From contig JAJEDN010000031.1 of NCBI GenBank assembly GCA_022821495.1, positions 1 through 33,656 on the forward strand: DNA of 33,656 nucleotides, read 5' to 3'. Below, in pieces: positions 16,025 to 25,003 of this stretch (position 1 is its first letter; every line of letters begins with the position of its first letter). Source of the DNA: Candidatus Poribacteria bacterium (GTDB taxonomy: Bacteria; Poribacteria; WGA-4E; WGA-3G). The position numbers and the translations under genes are program-made. The notes beneath the pieces are model-generated. The model was not told the origin of the DNA. It searched no databases and worked only from the letters and a program-made list of their open reading frames with translations.

Positions 16025-17578
16025 TTAACGTTCTGACAAAGGCATGGTATGAAACGGTGATGCGGGGAGTCCTTCCTTATTCACGAAATTTGGCTCGGCA
16101 CTTTGATGCCACCCGAATCGGACAACAACTGGATTTTCGACGCTTTCGCTGGAGACGACGATTGTATCACCATCAATTGTTGCTTGCGCTTCAACGAATT
16201 GCTTATCATCACCAGCGATTTCAAACCATGTGAGCGGTTTTTCATCTCGCGAGGTTAAACCACCACCGACGTGATCAAACGTGAGTCGGATGGTATTGCC
16301 TTCGACCGCCATTGATTTGTAGAGCGGCCCGGAATAGGTCACGTCATCTCTGTCGTAGTCTTTCGCAAGTGCCCACAACGCCAGTCGTCTACCGACTTCC
16401 TGCTTATTTCGTGGATGTACATCTTTGGGGTCACCGATGTCGGTAGTTACAGCCATACCGGTATTGGACAGCTCCAAGGTCGCCGTTTGTGCTTCCCAGA
16501 TTTGCGGCAGGAAAAACTGCCCTCCGTCTTGATTGCTGTAATTGAACGGAGCGAGTTGCACAAAATAGAACGGGAAATCGCTTTGTCCCCAAACTTCGCG
16601 CCACCCGTTGATGAGTGCCTTCATTTTCTCGTGATAGAGCATTCCGTCCTGATGGTTGGATTCGCCCTGATACCAGAGTGCGCCGCGTATGCCGTAAGGA
16701 ATAATCGGATGCACCATACCGTTGTAGAGAGCCGTCGGTCTCCCCGCGTCTGTTAACGGATGCGTATTGTCAGGCATCGGTTTAAGCTGCGCATCGGTTT
16801 CTAATGCTTTACGGGTTTCGGCTATCCACGCTTCTATCGCGTTTATTTTATCTGGGAGTTGCGAGCGATGGTTCGCCTGTATGTCTCCGACTTCCTTGCT
16901 TATAGATGCGAGTGCAGGGACACCAGCAAAACCTACTGGGGGTGTCCAGGGTTCAATGAGAGTACCGCCCCACGAGGTATTGATTAGCCCGATCGGAACA
17001 TCGAGATTCTTATAGAGTTTCCGCCCGAAATAGTAGGCGACAGCGGAGAAATTCGGAATCGTCTCAGGCGAGGTTTCGTACCAATCCGCCTCTACATCTT
17101 GCTGAGGTAAACCTGAAGGTACTTTGGGGATATGGAACAGTCGGATTTTCGGATACATCGCTGCGGCGATCTCTGCCTCGCTATCATTTGAGATACTTAC
17201 GGACCATTCCATGTTTGACTGCCCGGAACAGACCCAGACTTCACCGAAAAGCACGTTTGTCAGTTCGAGGGTGTTACTGCCTGTGATTCGGAGTGTATAG
17301 GGACCGCCAGCTGTCATAGCGGGGAGTTTGATCTGCCAGTTGCCATCAGCGTCGGCAACTGCGGTTGTTGTTGAAAGCGGTTCGACATCTTCGGCTTCAG
17401 CACTGAGTGTTATGGTAATCTCTTCGCCTGGGGGCGCCCACCCCCAGATGGGTGCCTGCCTGTCGCGCTGCAGTACCATATTGCTGCCGAAGACACGCGG
17501 TAGTGTAACCCCGGCGAACGCGAAACTTCCGATGAAAAGTGACAGAAAACCGATGAGAAATAGCAGCGTTAGTTCCAT
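16025..17578 (-). CDS. Sialate O-acetylesterase-type carbohydrate esterase, copy 1
   Basis: The protein has 517 aa; AAGGA lies about 8 nt before the ATG. A signal peptide covers residues 1-22 (ending FAFA). The N-terminal domain opens VTLPRVFGSNMVLQRD, typical of sialate 9-O-acetylesterase proteins. The SGNH-like esterase domain has VWVCSGQSNMEW with nucleophile Ser121, the conserved WYQGESN (302-308) and a DVHP histidine at 388. Such secreted or periplasmic enzymes remove O-acetyl groups from sialic acid or other glycans before they are broken down. A close paralogue lies upstream on the same strand (17825-19375), with 62 nt identical at DNA level, so the pair is a tandem duplication. The natural substrate is unknown. 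Confidence 0.88.
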   Translation of the reverse strand: MELTLLFLIGFLSLFIGSFAFAGVTLPRVFGSNMVLQRDRQAPIWGWAPPGEEITITLSAEAEDVEPLSTTTAVADADGNWQIKLPAMTAGGPYTLRITGSNTLELTNVLFGEVWVCSGQSNMEWSVSISNDSEAEIAAAMYPKIRLFHIPKVPSGLPQQDVEADWYETSPETIPNFSAVAYYFGRKLYKNLDVPIGLINTSWGGTLIEPWTPPVGFAGVPALASISKEVGDIQANHRSQLPDKINAIEAWIAETRKALETDAQLKPMPDNTHPLTDAGRPTALYNGMVHPIIPYGIRGALWYQGESNHQDGMLYHEKMKALINGWREVWGQSDFPFYFVQLAPFNYSNQDGGQFFLPQIWEAQTATLELSNTGMAVTTDIGDPKDVHPRNKQEVGRRLALWALAKDYDRDDVTYSGPLYKSMAVEGNTIRLTFDHVGGGLTSRDEKPLTWFEIAGDDKQFVEAQATIDGDTIVVSSESVENPVVVRFGWHQSAEPNFVNKEGLPASPFHTMPLSER

Positions 17579-17640
17579 ATTTTTGTTCCTTCAATTAGGT
17601 AGTTACGGATATAGTCAAGTTATACGGGTTTTACTATTAT

Positions 17641-17804
17641 GACTTACGCAAAAACAGTAATTTCGGTATCTTTAACCCCTTAAATCCCCAACCCCCCTTT
17701 ATCCCCCCTTATCAGGGGGGTAGGAGAACTTTCTAAATCCCTAACCCCCCTTTATCCCCCCTTATCAGGGGGGTAGGAGGACTTTAAGAGGAAATGCGTA
17801 AGTC
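17641..17804. mobile_element. MITE-like element with 10-bp terminal inverted repeats
   Basis: GACTTACGCA (17641-17650) and its perfect inverse TGCGTAAGTC (17795-17804) bound a 164-bp noncoding unit holding two 53-bp tandem repeats. It lies in the gap between the two esterase paralogues and encodes nothing. The ends resemble the termini of small transposon-derived elements. No clear target-site duplication was seen and no transposase is in the window. Confidence 0.55.
17681..17785. repeat. Two 53-bp tandem repeats with C-run/G-run hairpins
   Basis: Units starting at 17681 and 17734 are nearly identical. Each contains ccccccttatcagggggg, which folds into a 6-bp GC stem. The core recurs in degenerate form at 13850-13922. 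Confidence 0.8.
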
Positions 17805-17824
17805 CTAACTATAATGGTTATCGG

Positions 17825-19375
17825 CTATTTTTCCCATGAATCCGTGCGGAACGGGGATGCGGGGAGTCCTTCCTTGTTCACGAAATTTGGCTCTGCACTC
17901 TGATGCCACCCGAATCGGACTGCAGCTGGATTGGCGATAGCATCGCTGGAGACGACGATTGTGTTACCGTCAATTGTTGCTTGCGCCTCAACGAATTGCT
18001 TATCATCACCAGCGATTTCAAACCATGTGAGCGGTTTTTCATCTCGCGACATCAAGCCGCTGCCGATAGCATCAAAGGTGAGTCGGATGGTGTTGCCTTC
18101 GACTGCCATTGATTTGTAAAGTGGTCCAGAGTGTGTTACATCCTCTCTGCCATAGGTTTTGGCGAGTGCCCATAACGCTAACCGTCTGCCGACCTCCTGC
18201 TTGTTTCGGGGGTGGATGTCTCTGAGGTTACCGATGTCAGTTGTCACAGCCATGCCGGTATTCGGGAGTGCCAATGTCGCTGCTTGTGCTTCCCAGATTT
18301 TTGGAAGAAAAAATGGACTTGCATTGCGTCCACCGTAATTGAACGGAGCGAGTTGCACGAAATAGAACGGGAAATCGCCTTGTCCCCAGACCTCGCGCCA
18401 GCCGTTAATCAGTGCTTTCATTTTTTCGTGATAGAGCATTCCGTCTCGGAGGTTCGATTCCCCTTGATACCAGAGTGCGCCGCGTATCGCGTAAGGGATG
18501 ATCGGGTGCACCATGCCGTTGTAAAGTGCCGTCGGTCGCCCTTGATGCTTTAATGGATGTGTATTGTCGGGCATTGGTGTAAGCGGTACATCCCTTTCTA
18601 ATGCCTTCCGTGTTTCGCCTATCCACGCTTCAATATCTTTCATCTTTTGTGGGAGCTGCGCGCGATAGTTCGCCTGTACGTCTTGGACTTCCTGAGATAT
18701 AGTTGCAAGCGCAGAGACCGCTGCGAGACCGACAGGGGGTGTCCAGGGTTCAATGCGGGTACCGCCCCATGAAGTGTTGATTAACCCAATCGGGACATCA
18801 AGATTTTTATAGAGTTTCCGTCCGAAATAGTAGGCGACAGCGGAAAAACCTGCAATCGTCTGCGGCGTGGTTTCGTGCCAATCTGCTTCTACATCTTGCT
18901 GCGGCAATCCTGATGGTACTCTCGGTATATAGAACAGTCGGATCTTCGGGTACATCCCTGCTGCGATTTCTGCCTCGCTGTCTTTTGAGGCACTCACGGG
19001 CCATTGCATATTTGATTGCCCAGAGCAGACCCAGACTTCGCCGAAAAGGATGTTCCTCAGTTCAAGGGTGTTATTGCCTTTGATTTGGAGCGTGTAGGGA
19101 CCGCCGGCTTGTGTAGCGGGGAGTTTGGTCTGCCAATTGCCATCAGCGTCAGCAACAGCGGTGGTTGTTGAAATCGGTTCGGCACCTTCGGCTTCGGTGC
19201 TGAGCGTTACGGTAACTTCTTCGCCTGCGGATGCCCATCCCCAAATCGGGACTTGTATGTCGCGTTGTAGGACCATGTTGCTGCCGATGACGCGTGGCAA
19301 TGTGACTTCAGCATGCACGAGGCTTCCGGTGAAAAGTAGTAGAAAACCGATGAGAAATAGGACGAGTCGTTTCAT
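17825..19375 (-). CDS. Sialate O-acetylesterase-type carbohydrate esterase, copy 2
   Basis: The start chosen is the ATG at 19375, directly after AAAGGAG, not an upstream in-frame ATG that would reach into the AAA ATPase gene. The 516-aa product begins with a signal peptide (MKRLVLFLIGFLLLFTGSLV, then HA). It shares the whole layout with copy 1: VTLPRVIGSNMVLQRD, VWVCSGQSNMQW with the nucleophile Ser, WYQGESN and DIHPRNKQEVG. It differs mainly in the linker before WIGETRKALE and near ATLALPNTG. It is probably an exported deacetylase of acetylated sugars. The two copies could cover different acetyl positions or simply add dosage. The gene starts 40 bp downstream of the AAA-nuclease gene. Confidence 0.88.
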   Translation of the reverse strand: MKRLVLFLIGFLLLFTGSLVHAEVTLPRVIGSNMVLQRDIQVPIWGWASAGEEVTVTLSTEAEGAEPISTTTAVADADGNWQTKLPATQAGGPYTLQIKGNNTLELRNILFGEVWVCSGQSNMQWPVSASKDSEAEIAAGMYPKIRLFYIPRVPSGLPQQDVEADWHETTPQTIAGFSAVAYYFGRKLYKNLDVPIGLINTSWGGTRIEPWTPPVGLAAVSALATISQEVQDVQANYRAQLPQKMKDIEAWIGETRKALERDVPLTPMPDNTHPLKHQGRPTALYNGMVHPIIPYAIRGALWYQGESNLRDGMLYHEKMKALINGWREVWGQGDFPFYFVQLAPFNYGGRNASPFFLPKIWEAQAATLALPNTGMAVTTDIGNLRDIHPRNKQEVGRRLALWALAKTYGREDVTHSGPLYKSMAVEGNTIRLTFDAIGSGLMSRDEKPLTWFEIAGDDKQFVEAQATIDGNTIVVSSDAIANPAAVRFGWHQSAEPNFVNKEGLPASPFRTDSWEK

Positions 19376-19415
19376 GTTTGCTCCTTTAATTGTGATGAGA
19401 GCGATCTGTCTCGAT

Positions 19416-21038
19416 CTACCCAGATACAGAGGAAATCGAGGGAGTGTCTTGTAATACCGGTATAACATAACTGTGAATTGTACATCCATCAACGACATCT
19501 GTTTCGACCTTCGGATTTGGGTGCTGTCGGTGGTCAAAGACAATATAGTACCCTTGCGTCTCTCGTTCGAGTTTCAGATACGCTGTAAGTTGCTGTTTCC
19601 CTGCCTGATAGGCTTGCTCGCTGCGCCAAATTTTTGTTTCGATGATGTAGTGTTGTAGGTTGTGTGTGATAACAATGTCCGCTCTGCCTCTGCCAGTTTG
19701 TACCTCTAATCGCATCGTAGCCCGTACTATTTTGACGAACTCGTCAAGATAAGCAAAAAGCAGATATTGTCCAACGAATTCTTGAGGTGTATCGGGGACC
19801 TGGAGTATTTTGAACCCGGCGCGCGCGATGAAGTCCTTGAAGTTTTCAAGGAGCGTATTCATCTGAATCTCACCCGTCGGTTTAATATACCCCGTAAAGT
19901 CAATGGGTCCATCTTCAGGAAGATATTCGTTCTCCAACCCATTTATGAGCGGTTTAAACGCCTGAATAATACAATGTAGATAGATAGGACTGAGGATTTG
20001 ACATATTCCGTGTTCATCGGGGCCGATGATACCGTAGGTGGCAAGTTCGCTGATGACCTCGTTACGTAACGTGAAATTTAAGCGGCTGCCATGAAAAGCG
20101 ATCCGCATCAGTGTTTTCTCAAAGCGTGGATCCCTACGAATGTTTGTAATCAGATGTGAAATGTTGGTATTACGTTCAACAAGAAGTTTCTCGTAGGCGG
20201 ATAAAAAGTGCGCCATCTGAATCGTTTCGGTTTTCGGAATGTCAAGTTCTTCGGTGAGAATTTGTGCGAACCTATTGACGAGGAATGGCTGTCCCCCCGT
20301 CTGTTTATGTAGTACTTCAACGACTTCAGGGGCAAATTGCTGTCCGACTTCTTCGGTATATTGGGCGAGGAGTTCGTTGACCTGTTCAAGGGTGAAATTG
20401 GGAAGCGTAAAATCGTCTTGTATATTGAACGGAGATATGGAGAGATCGTAGTCAAGTTGGGTGATACTCTTCACGCCAACAATAGCGAGGCTATACGGGG
20501 AGCGAATCTCACGTCCAGTCAGATAGATACGACGAAGGATATGAAGAAAATCGCTCACGACAGTTCGCGGTATACCATCAAATTCATCAATAATCAAAAC
20601 GATCTTCGGAAAGTTGGACTGCCCGTATCCAAGAAGGCGTGGCAGTTTCACGAAGAAACGTCTCATGGCGAGATGGTCGGTGATTTCAGGGTTTTCCAAA
20701 AGATTTGTGAGGTGTCGAGAAGGCTGATGTCCACGTTTCTGAAGCACTTGGTTAATTGCCTCGATGAGTTCTTCAGCAAAGTTGACGTAAAATGCATCCT
20801 GTGTTAAGTTTTGATAGGCTTCAAAATTGAGTTGTATTGGAAAAAAGTTGGGGGCTTCCTCTATAAGCACATTGAGGGCATTTTGGAAGAAAGTGGTTTT
20901 TCCGGTCTGTCGGGGTGCGAAGAGAACAATGTAGCGTCCAAGTTTTATTCGCCTTATGAAGTCAGCGAGGTCCTCACTCCGTGCGACAACGTAGTTGTCT
21001 ATTTTATTGACGGGCCCATAAGTGCCGAAGTGTCTCAT
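19416..21038 (-). CDS. AAA-like ATPase fused to C-terminal PD-(D/E)XK nuclease domain
   Basis: The protein has 540 aa. The ATPase has Walker A APRQTGKTT (41-49) and Walker B IVLIIDEFD (146-154), in the layout of the AAA-ATPase-like family with a helical lid and winged-helix middle (NFTLEQVNELLAQY, GGQPFLVNR). Residues about 385-500 form a PD-(D/E)XK fold: Asp454 in GRADIVI, Glu467-x-Lys469 in IIETKIW and a following Gln-rich helix (AGKQQLTAYL). Such fusions are frequent in mobile or host-defence gene pools, but their substrate is not established. It lies 45 bp downstream of recD2 on the same strand and may be co-transcribed. Both catalytic centres look intact. A weak GGGAG lies about 11 nt before the ATG. 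Confidence 0.8.
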   Translation of the reverse strand: MRHFGTYGPVNKIDNYVVARSEDLADFIRRIKLGRYIVLFAPRQTGKTTFFQNALNVLIEEAPNFFPIQLNFEAYQNLTQDAFYVNFAEELIEAINQVLQKRGHQPSRHLTNLLENPEITDHLAMRRFFVKLPRLLGYGQSNFPKIVLIIDEFDGIPRTVVSDFLHILRRIYLTGREIRSPYSLAIVGVKSITQLDYDLSISPFNIQDDFTLPNFTLEQVNELLAQYTEEVGQQFAPEVVEVLHKQTGGQPFLVNRFAQILTEELDIPKTETIQMAHFLSAYEKLLVERNTNISHLITNIRRDPRFEKTLMRIAFHGSRLNFTLRNEVISELATYGIIGPDEHGICQILSPIYLHCIIQAFKPLINGLENEYLPEDGPIDFTGYIKPTGEIQMNTLLENFKDFIARAGFKILQVPDTPQEFVGQYLLFAYLDEFVKIVRATMRLEVQTGRGRADIVITHNLQHYIIETKIWRSEQAYQAGKQQLTAYLKLERETQGYYIVFDHRQHPNPKVETDVVDGCTIHSYVIPVLQDTPSISSVSG

Positions 21039-21083
21039 CTTGGGTTTGCTCCCAACAGTAAATGTAACCTGAAAGTTTATATT

Positions 21084-23468
21084 TCAATTCTCTTGAAGGC
21101 GTTCGGCGAGGTAGCTGTTGCGTTGCATGACTTGGTTGTTTCGGATACAGATGCTGAGTGCCTTTTTGGTGCCGACGATCACGACGCGCTCCTTTGCACG
21201 GGTGATACCGGTGTAAAGGAGATTCCGTTGCAACATGAGATAGTGTTGCGTATGTAAGGGGATAACAACGACAGGATACTCGCTGCCTTGCGCTTTGTGG
21301 ATCGTTGTGGCGTACGCTAAGACGAGTTCCCCAAGGTCTGCTGTATCGTAAGCAACCTGCTTATCAGGGTACTGGATGCAGACTTTTTTGTCAATACGTT
21401 CAATTGCAACAACTCTGCCGATATCGCCGTTGAACACGTCATAATCGTAGTTGTTGCGGACCTGCATGACTTTATCGCCGACGCGGAAACCACCTACGGT
21501 GGCGGACTGGTTCCCGAAGTGCGGCAGTTGCTTGTTATGGCTGTGAGTGCCGAAACGCGCTTTTTCTAATGGATGGTTTTTTGGGGTAGTATATTCCACA
21601 TTCAAGACTTCTTGGAGGCGTTTGTTGAGGTTTTCGGTACCGAGTGTGCCGCGTCGCATCGGACATAGGAGTTGGATGTCGTCTATGGGATGGTAACCGT
21701 AATGCTTCGGCAACCGGTCGGCAATGAGAGAACAGATTAATTCGGTAATTTCTTCGGGATCTTCCTCTTCGATGAAAAAAAAGTTGCGGTCAGCATCGCC
21801 AGTGAGTTCTGGAAAATCGCCCTTGTTGATGCGGTGTGCGTTCGTAACAATCATGCTCTCCTGTGCTTGACGGAATATCTCAGTCAGTTCAATAACAGGT
21901 ATCTTTTGCGAATCAATGAGTGCTTTGAGGACGTTGCCAGCACCAACAGAGGGCAGCTGATCAACATCACCAATTAGGACGATAGTGGTACTCGGACGAA
22001 TCGCTTGCATCAATCGATTCATGAGGACGAGGTCTACCATAGATGTTTCGTCAACGATGAGGACATCGGTATCTAAAGGGTTCTGGCGATTGCGTTTAAA
22101 ACTGTTGATTTGTGGCGAGAATTCGAGGAGACGGTGGATGGTTTTGGCTTCACCGCCGGTTGTTTCGCTGAGTCGTTTTGCGGCGCGTCCGGTGGGTGCT
22201 GTTAAAGTGATACGCTTACCTTGCGCTTCAAAGAGGCGAATCATGCCGACTGTGGTTGTGGTTTTACCGGTGCCGGGTCCGCCGGTGAGGATCATTGCGC
22301 GTGTCGTCATCGCTGTCAGGATCGCCTTGCATTGTTGTGGTGCGAAATCGAGGTCCATCTCGTTCTCTAATTCCGTGAGGAATCGTGTCGTGTTAGGAGA
22401 CAACAGACGGGAACTTTGCTTTTGACCCGCTAAGAGCCTCGAAAACTGGTTTGCGACGCCGAGTTCAGCGTAGTAAAAGGGGGCGAGATAGATGGCGGAA
22501 TGGCTCTCGGCTCTCGGCTCTCGGCTTTCAGAAAGAGAGGTTTGATGATCATCGGGAAGTTCTTGCTGATGGAGACCGACTGTTGATGGCTGATTGCTGA
22601 CATCGTAATTGTCCTGTGGTTCGTTTATGGCATCTTGTTCGTTAGGATTCGATCGGTCTGTGAAACCGGGATTGATAATTTCCTCTTTTTCGATGAGCGC
22701 AGAGATGCCTTGTTCAATGGCTGCCAACTCCTGCTCCAGCATGGTTTGGCACGCCTCAATAAGCTCTCCACGATGCTGGAAGACGTGTCCATCGTCTGCT
22801 TTTTGGCTGAGGACGTATTTGACTCCGGCTTCTACGCGTTGCGGTGCGTCTTTATCCATGCCGAGTTTCTGCGCGATTGTGTCAGCGGTTACAAATCCGA
22901 TGCCATAAATGTCGTCGGCAAGCTGATATGGGTTTTCTGTGACGATTAGAAGTGAGTCATTTCCGTAGGTTTTATAAATTTTTGCGGCGTGCGCGGTACT
23001 CACATCGTATGATTGCAGAAAGAGCATGACGTTTTTAATTTCGCGTTGTGCTTCCCACGCCTCTTTGATGGTTTCCACGCGTTTCCGCCCGATACCGGGC
23101 ACGCGTGCCAGTTTATCGGGTTCGTTTTCAATGATGTCCATCGTATCCATACCGAATTTACGGACGATGAGTGCCGCCATTTTCGGACCGATGCCCTTGA
23201 TGAGACCTGAACCGAGATATTTTCTGAGCCCGACGACGTTCGCAGGTAAGATGGTTTCGTATTTTTCGATTTGGAACTGTCTGCCGTATTTGGGATTGTC
23301 TACCCATTCGCCTCGGAGGAGGATACTTTCACCCGGGTTAATAGATGCCAAGTTCCCGACAACGGTGATGAGTTCGGCATGATCGCGCGCGGAAAGTCGC
23401 CCGACGGTATAACCGGTGTCAGAGTTCTCATAGACGATACGTTCAAGTATACCCTGTAGCGTTTCCAT
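21084..23468 (-). CDS. recD2: RecD2-type ATP-dependent 5'-3' DNA helicase
   Basis: The start chosen is the ATG at 23468 (METLQGILERIVYENSDTGY), the usual RecD2 N-terminus; the longer frame adds 18 residues from repeat sequence. The 794-aa product has helix-hairpin-helix motifs (GLIKGIGPKMAAL, LARVPGIGRKRVETI), Walker A GGPGTGKTTTT from about 396, DETSMVD, GDVDQLPSVGAGN, and the C-terminal UvrD-like motifs YATTIHKAQGSE and YTGITRAKERVVIVG. It acts as a monomeric helicase in DNA repair, without RecBC. An insert of about 58 residues (268-325) between the N-terminal domain and the helicase core is low-complexity and appears repeat-derived, which makes this protein longer than typical RecD2 (about 720-740 aa). 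Confidence 0.93.
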   Translation of the reverse strand: METLQGILERIVYENSDTGYTVGRLSARDHAELITVVGNLASINPGESILLRGEWVDNPKYGRQFQIEKYETILPANVVGLRKYLGSGLIKGIGPKMAALIVRKFGMDTMDIIENEPDKLARVPGIGRKRVETIKEAWEAQREIKNVMLFLQSYDVSTAHAAKIYKTYGNDSLLIVTENPYQLADDIYGIGFVTADTIAQKLGMDKDAPQRVEAGVKYVLSQKADDGHVFQHRGELIEACQTMLEQELAAIEQGISALIEKEEIINPGFTDRSNPNEQDAINEPQDNYDVSNQPSTVGLHQQELPDDHQTSLSESREPRAESHSAIYLAPFYYAELGVANQFSRLLAGQKQSSRLLSPNTTRFLTELENEMDLDFAPQQCKAILTAMTTRAMILTGGPGTGKTTTTVGMIRLFEAQGKRITLTAPTGRAAKRLSETTGGEAKTIHRLLEFSPQINSFKRNRQNPLDTDVLIVDETSMVDLVLMNRLMQAIRPSTTIVLIGDVDQLPSVGAGNVLKALIDSQKIPVIELTEIFRQAQESMIVTNAHRINKGDFPELTGDADRNFFFIEEEDPEEITELICSLIADRLPKHYGYHPIDDIQLLCPMRRGTLGTENLNKRLQEVLNVEYTTPKNHPLEKARFGTHSHNKQLPHFGNQSATVGGFRVGDKVMQVRNNYDYDVFNGDIGRVVAIERIDKKVCIQYPDKQVAYDTADLGELVLAYATTIHKAQGSEYPVVVIPLHTQHYLMLQRNLLYTGITRAKERVVIVGTKKALSICIRNNQVMQRNSYLAERLQEN
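22494..22667 (-). repeat. Repeat-derived in-frame insert in recD2
   Basis: The insert includes three runs of the 8-mer GAGAGCCG (minus strand) and CAATCAGCCATCA-type words of the same family as 11970-12000 and 29268-29290. It encodes the Gln/Asn/Ser-rich stretch with SESREPRAES. It keeps the frame and contains no stop. Confidence 0.55.
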
Positions 23469-23755
23469 TTTTTTAAATGACCCTAACGGAAGATGGCAGG
23501 CTGCATTGGCAGTGGACGGCAATTTTCAAAAATCCGCCTTTCGCCTTCGGCTATAGGCTGCCGTCTCTCGCTAAACTCTTTTAACTGTCCCTAACGGGGC
23601 GATTTATCGCACTTCGGAAACGGGCAATAATGCACGTCGCATTTGGGCGAGTACGCCGCAGAATTGCCCTACTACAAACTAAACCACCTACAATCTAAAG
23701 ATGGACAGACCACCAGTACGTATCTTCGCCTTACTCGCCGATTTCCAACTGCGAT
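23469..23755. other. Noncoding gap with short repeats upstream of recD2
   Basis: No gene was found in these 287 bp. The region holds two copies of a 'ccctaacgg' word (near 23480 and 23590), a GC-rich dyad around ttcgccttcggctataggctgccg and 'gggcgagtacgccgcagaattgccc'-like words similar to others beside genes here (for example 3656-3706). It looks like remnants of dispersed repeats. No clear sigma70 promoter was seen. Confidence 0.5.
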
Positions 23756-24988
23756 CTATCCAACTTCCGTCATTAATTTCCGAAAAGCGTTGAGTTGCGG
23801 TGGAATGGTATGCGGCTTATCGGTTTTATCTTGGAGTGCCTCAACGGTTTTGAGTCCGTTACCGGTGATGGCAAGAACTGTCGGTTCATCCCGCCCGATG
23901 TGGCCGCTGTCTATTAATTTTTTCGCAGCGGCGAGTGTAACACCGCCAGCGGTTTCGGTAAAAATTCCCTCTGTAGCAGCGAGGAGTTTGATGGCTTCTA
24001 CGATCTCACCATCGGTAGCGTGTTCACCGACCCCGCCGGAGTTCCGAACTGTATCGACTGCATAGATACCATCAGCTGGATTTCCGATAGCAAGGGATTT
24101 AGCGATCGTGTTGGGTCTGACAGGTTTCACAAAATCGCCATTTTCTTTGTATGTGTTGACGATGGGGCCGCAACCTTCCGCTTGAGCAACGTGGATTTTA
24201 GTGTTCGGCTTGTCTATTAATCCTAAAGTGTGAAATTCTTTTATTGCCTTGCCAATCTTTGTGATGAGAGAACCACCGGCGGCGGGTGCGACGATATGTG
24301 CGGGTGCCTGCCAACCGAGTTGTTCGATGAGTTCAAAGCAGAGGGTTTTTGAGCCTTCGGCATAGAAAGGACGGATGTTTATGTTAACAAATGCCCACGG
24401 ATAAACGCCACCGATTTCGCTGCAGAGCCGGTTAACATCGTCATAGGTGCCAGTGATGCCTACGACTGTGGGACCATAGACGAGCGAAGCGACGACTTTA
24501 CCAACTTCGAGGTCAGCTGGGATGAAGAGAAAGCAATTGAGTTTCGCGATAGCGGCATGTGCGGCAACGGCGTTGGCGAGATTCCCCGTGGACGCGCAGG
24601 AAACAGTGTCAAAGTCGAATTCTTTTGCTTTGCTTAAGGCGACCGCGACGACGCGATCTTTGAAAGAAAACGTCGGATGGCAGACGGTATCATCCTTGAT
24701 ATAGAGTTCTTTGATGCCGAGTGCGTCTCCGAGGTTTTTAGCACGGACGAGCGGTGTGAATCCGGTATGCTCACCATCCGTCGGTTCACCATCTATAGGC
24801 AGGAGGTCGGCGTAGCGCCATAAGTTCTCTGGTCCGTTTTCTATCGAACGTCTCGAGATAGATTTCTGTATTGCTTCATAGTTATAATCTACTTCTAAGG
24901 GACCAAAACAGAATTCGCAAACGTGAAGGGGTTCTTTGGGATATTTGCTATCACATTCGCGGCATCTGAGTCCCAATACTTTTTCCAT
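23756..24988 (-). CDS. thrC: Threonine synthase
   Basis: The protein has 410 aa; GAGGAA lies about 8 nt before the ATG. The N-terminal C-x2-C pairs (Cys9/12 and Cys24/27) form a small zinc ribbon, seen in the class of threonine synthases with LRCxxC openings. Lys110 in PTFSFKDR binds pyridoxal phosphate; ASTGNLANAVAAHAA and the glycine-rich APAAGGSL and ETAGGVT segments complete the fold type II enzyme. It converts O-phosphohomoserine to threonine and phosphate, the last step of threonine synthesis. It lies 15 bp downstream of a 442-aa gene of unknown role on the same strand. No other threonine-pathway gene is present here. Confidence 0.93.
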   Translation of the reverse strand: MEKVLGLRCRECDSKYPKEPLHVCEFCFGPLEVDYNYEAIQKSISRRSIENGPENLWRYADLLPIDGEPTDGEHTGFTPLVRAKNLGDALGIKELYIKDDTVCHPTFSFKDRVVAVALSKAKEFDFDTVSCASTGNLANAVAAHAAIAKLNCFLFIPADLEVGKVVASLVYGPTVVGITGTYDDVNRLCSEIGGVYPWAFVNINIRPFYAEGSKTLCFELIEQLGWQAPAHIVAPAAGGSLITKIGKAIKEFHTLGLIDKPNTKIHVAQAEGCGPIVNTYKENGDFVKPVRPNTIAKSLAIGNPADGIYAVDTVRNSGGVGEHATDGEIVEAIKLLAATEGIFTETAGGVTLAAAKKLIDSGHIGRDEPTVLAITGNGLKTVEALQDKTDKPHTIPPQLNAFRKLMTEVG

Positions 24989-25003
24989 TGTTTTATTCCT
25001 CTT

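Noticed and set aside
17630..17815. Target-site duplication of the MITE-like element
   Set aside because: Flanks (…actattat and ctaactata…) are both AT-rich, but no convincing direct repeat abuts both ends.
19376..19543. N-terminal extension of the second esterase
   Set aside because: It would put residues before the signal peptide and reach into the AAA gene; AAAGGAG supports 19375.
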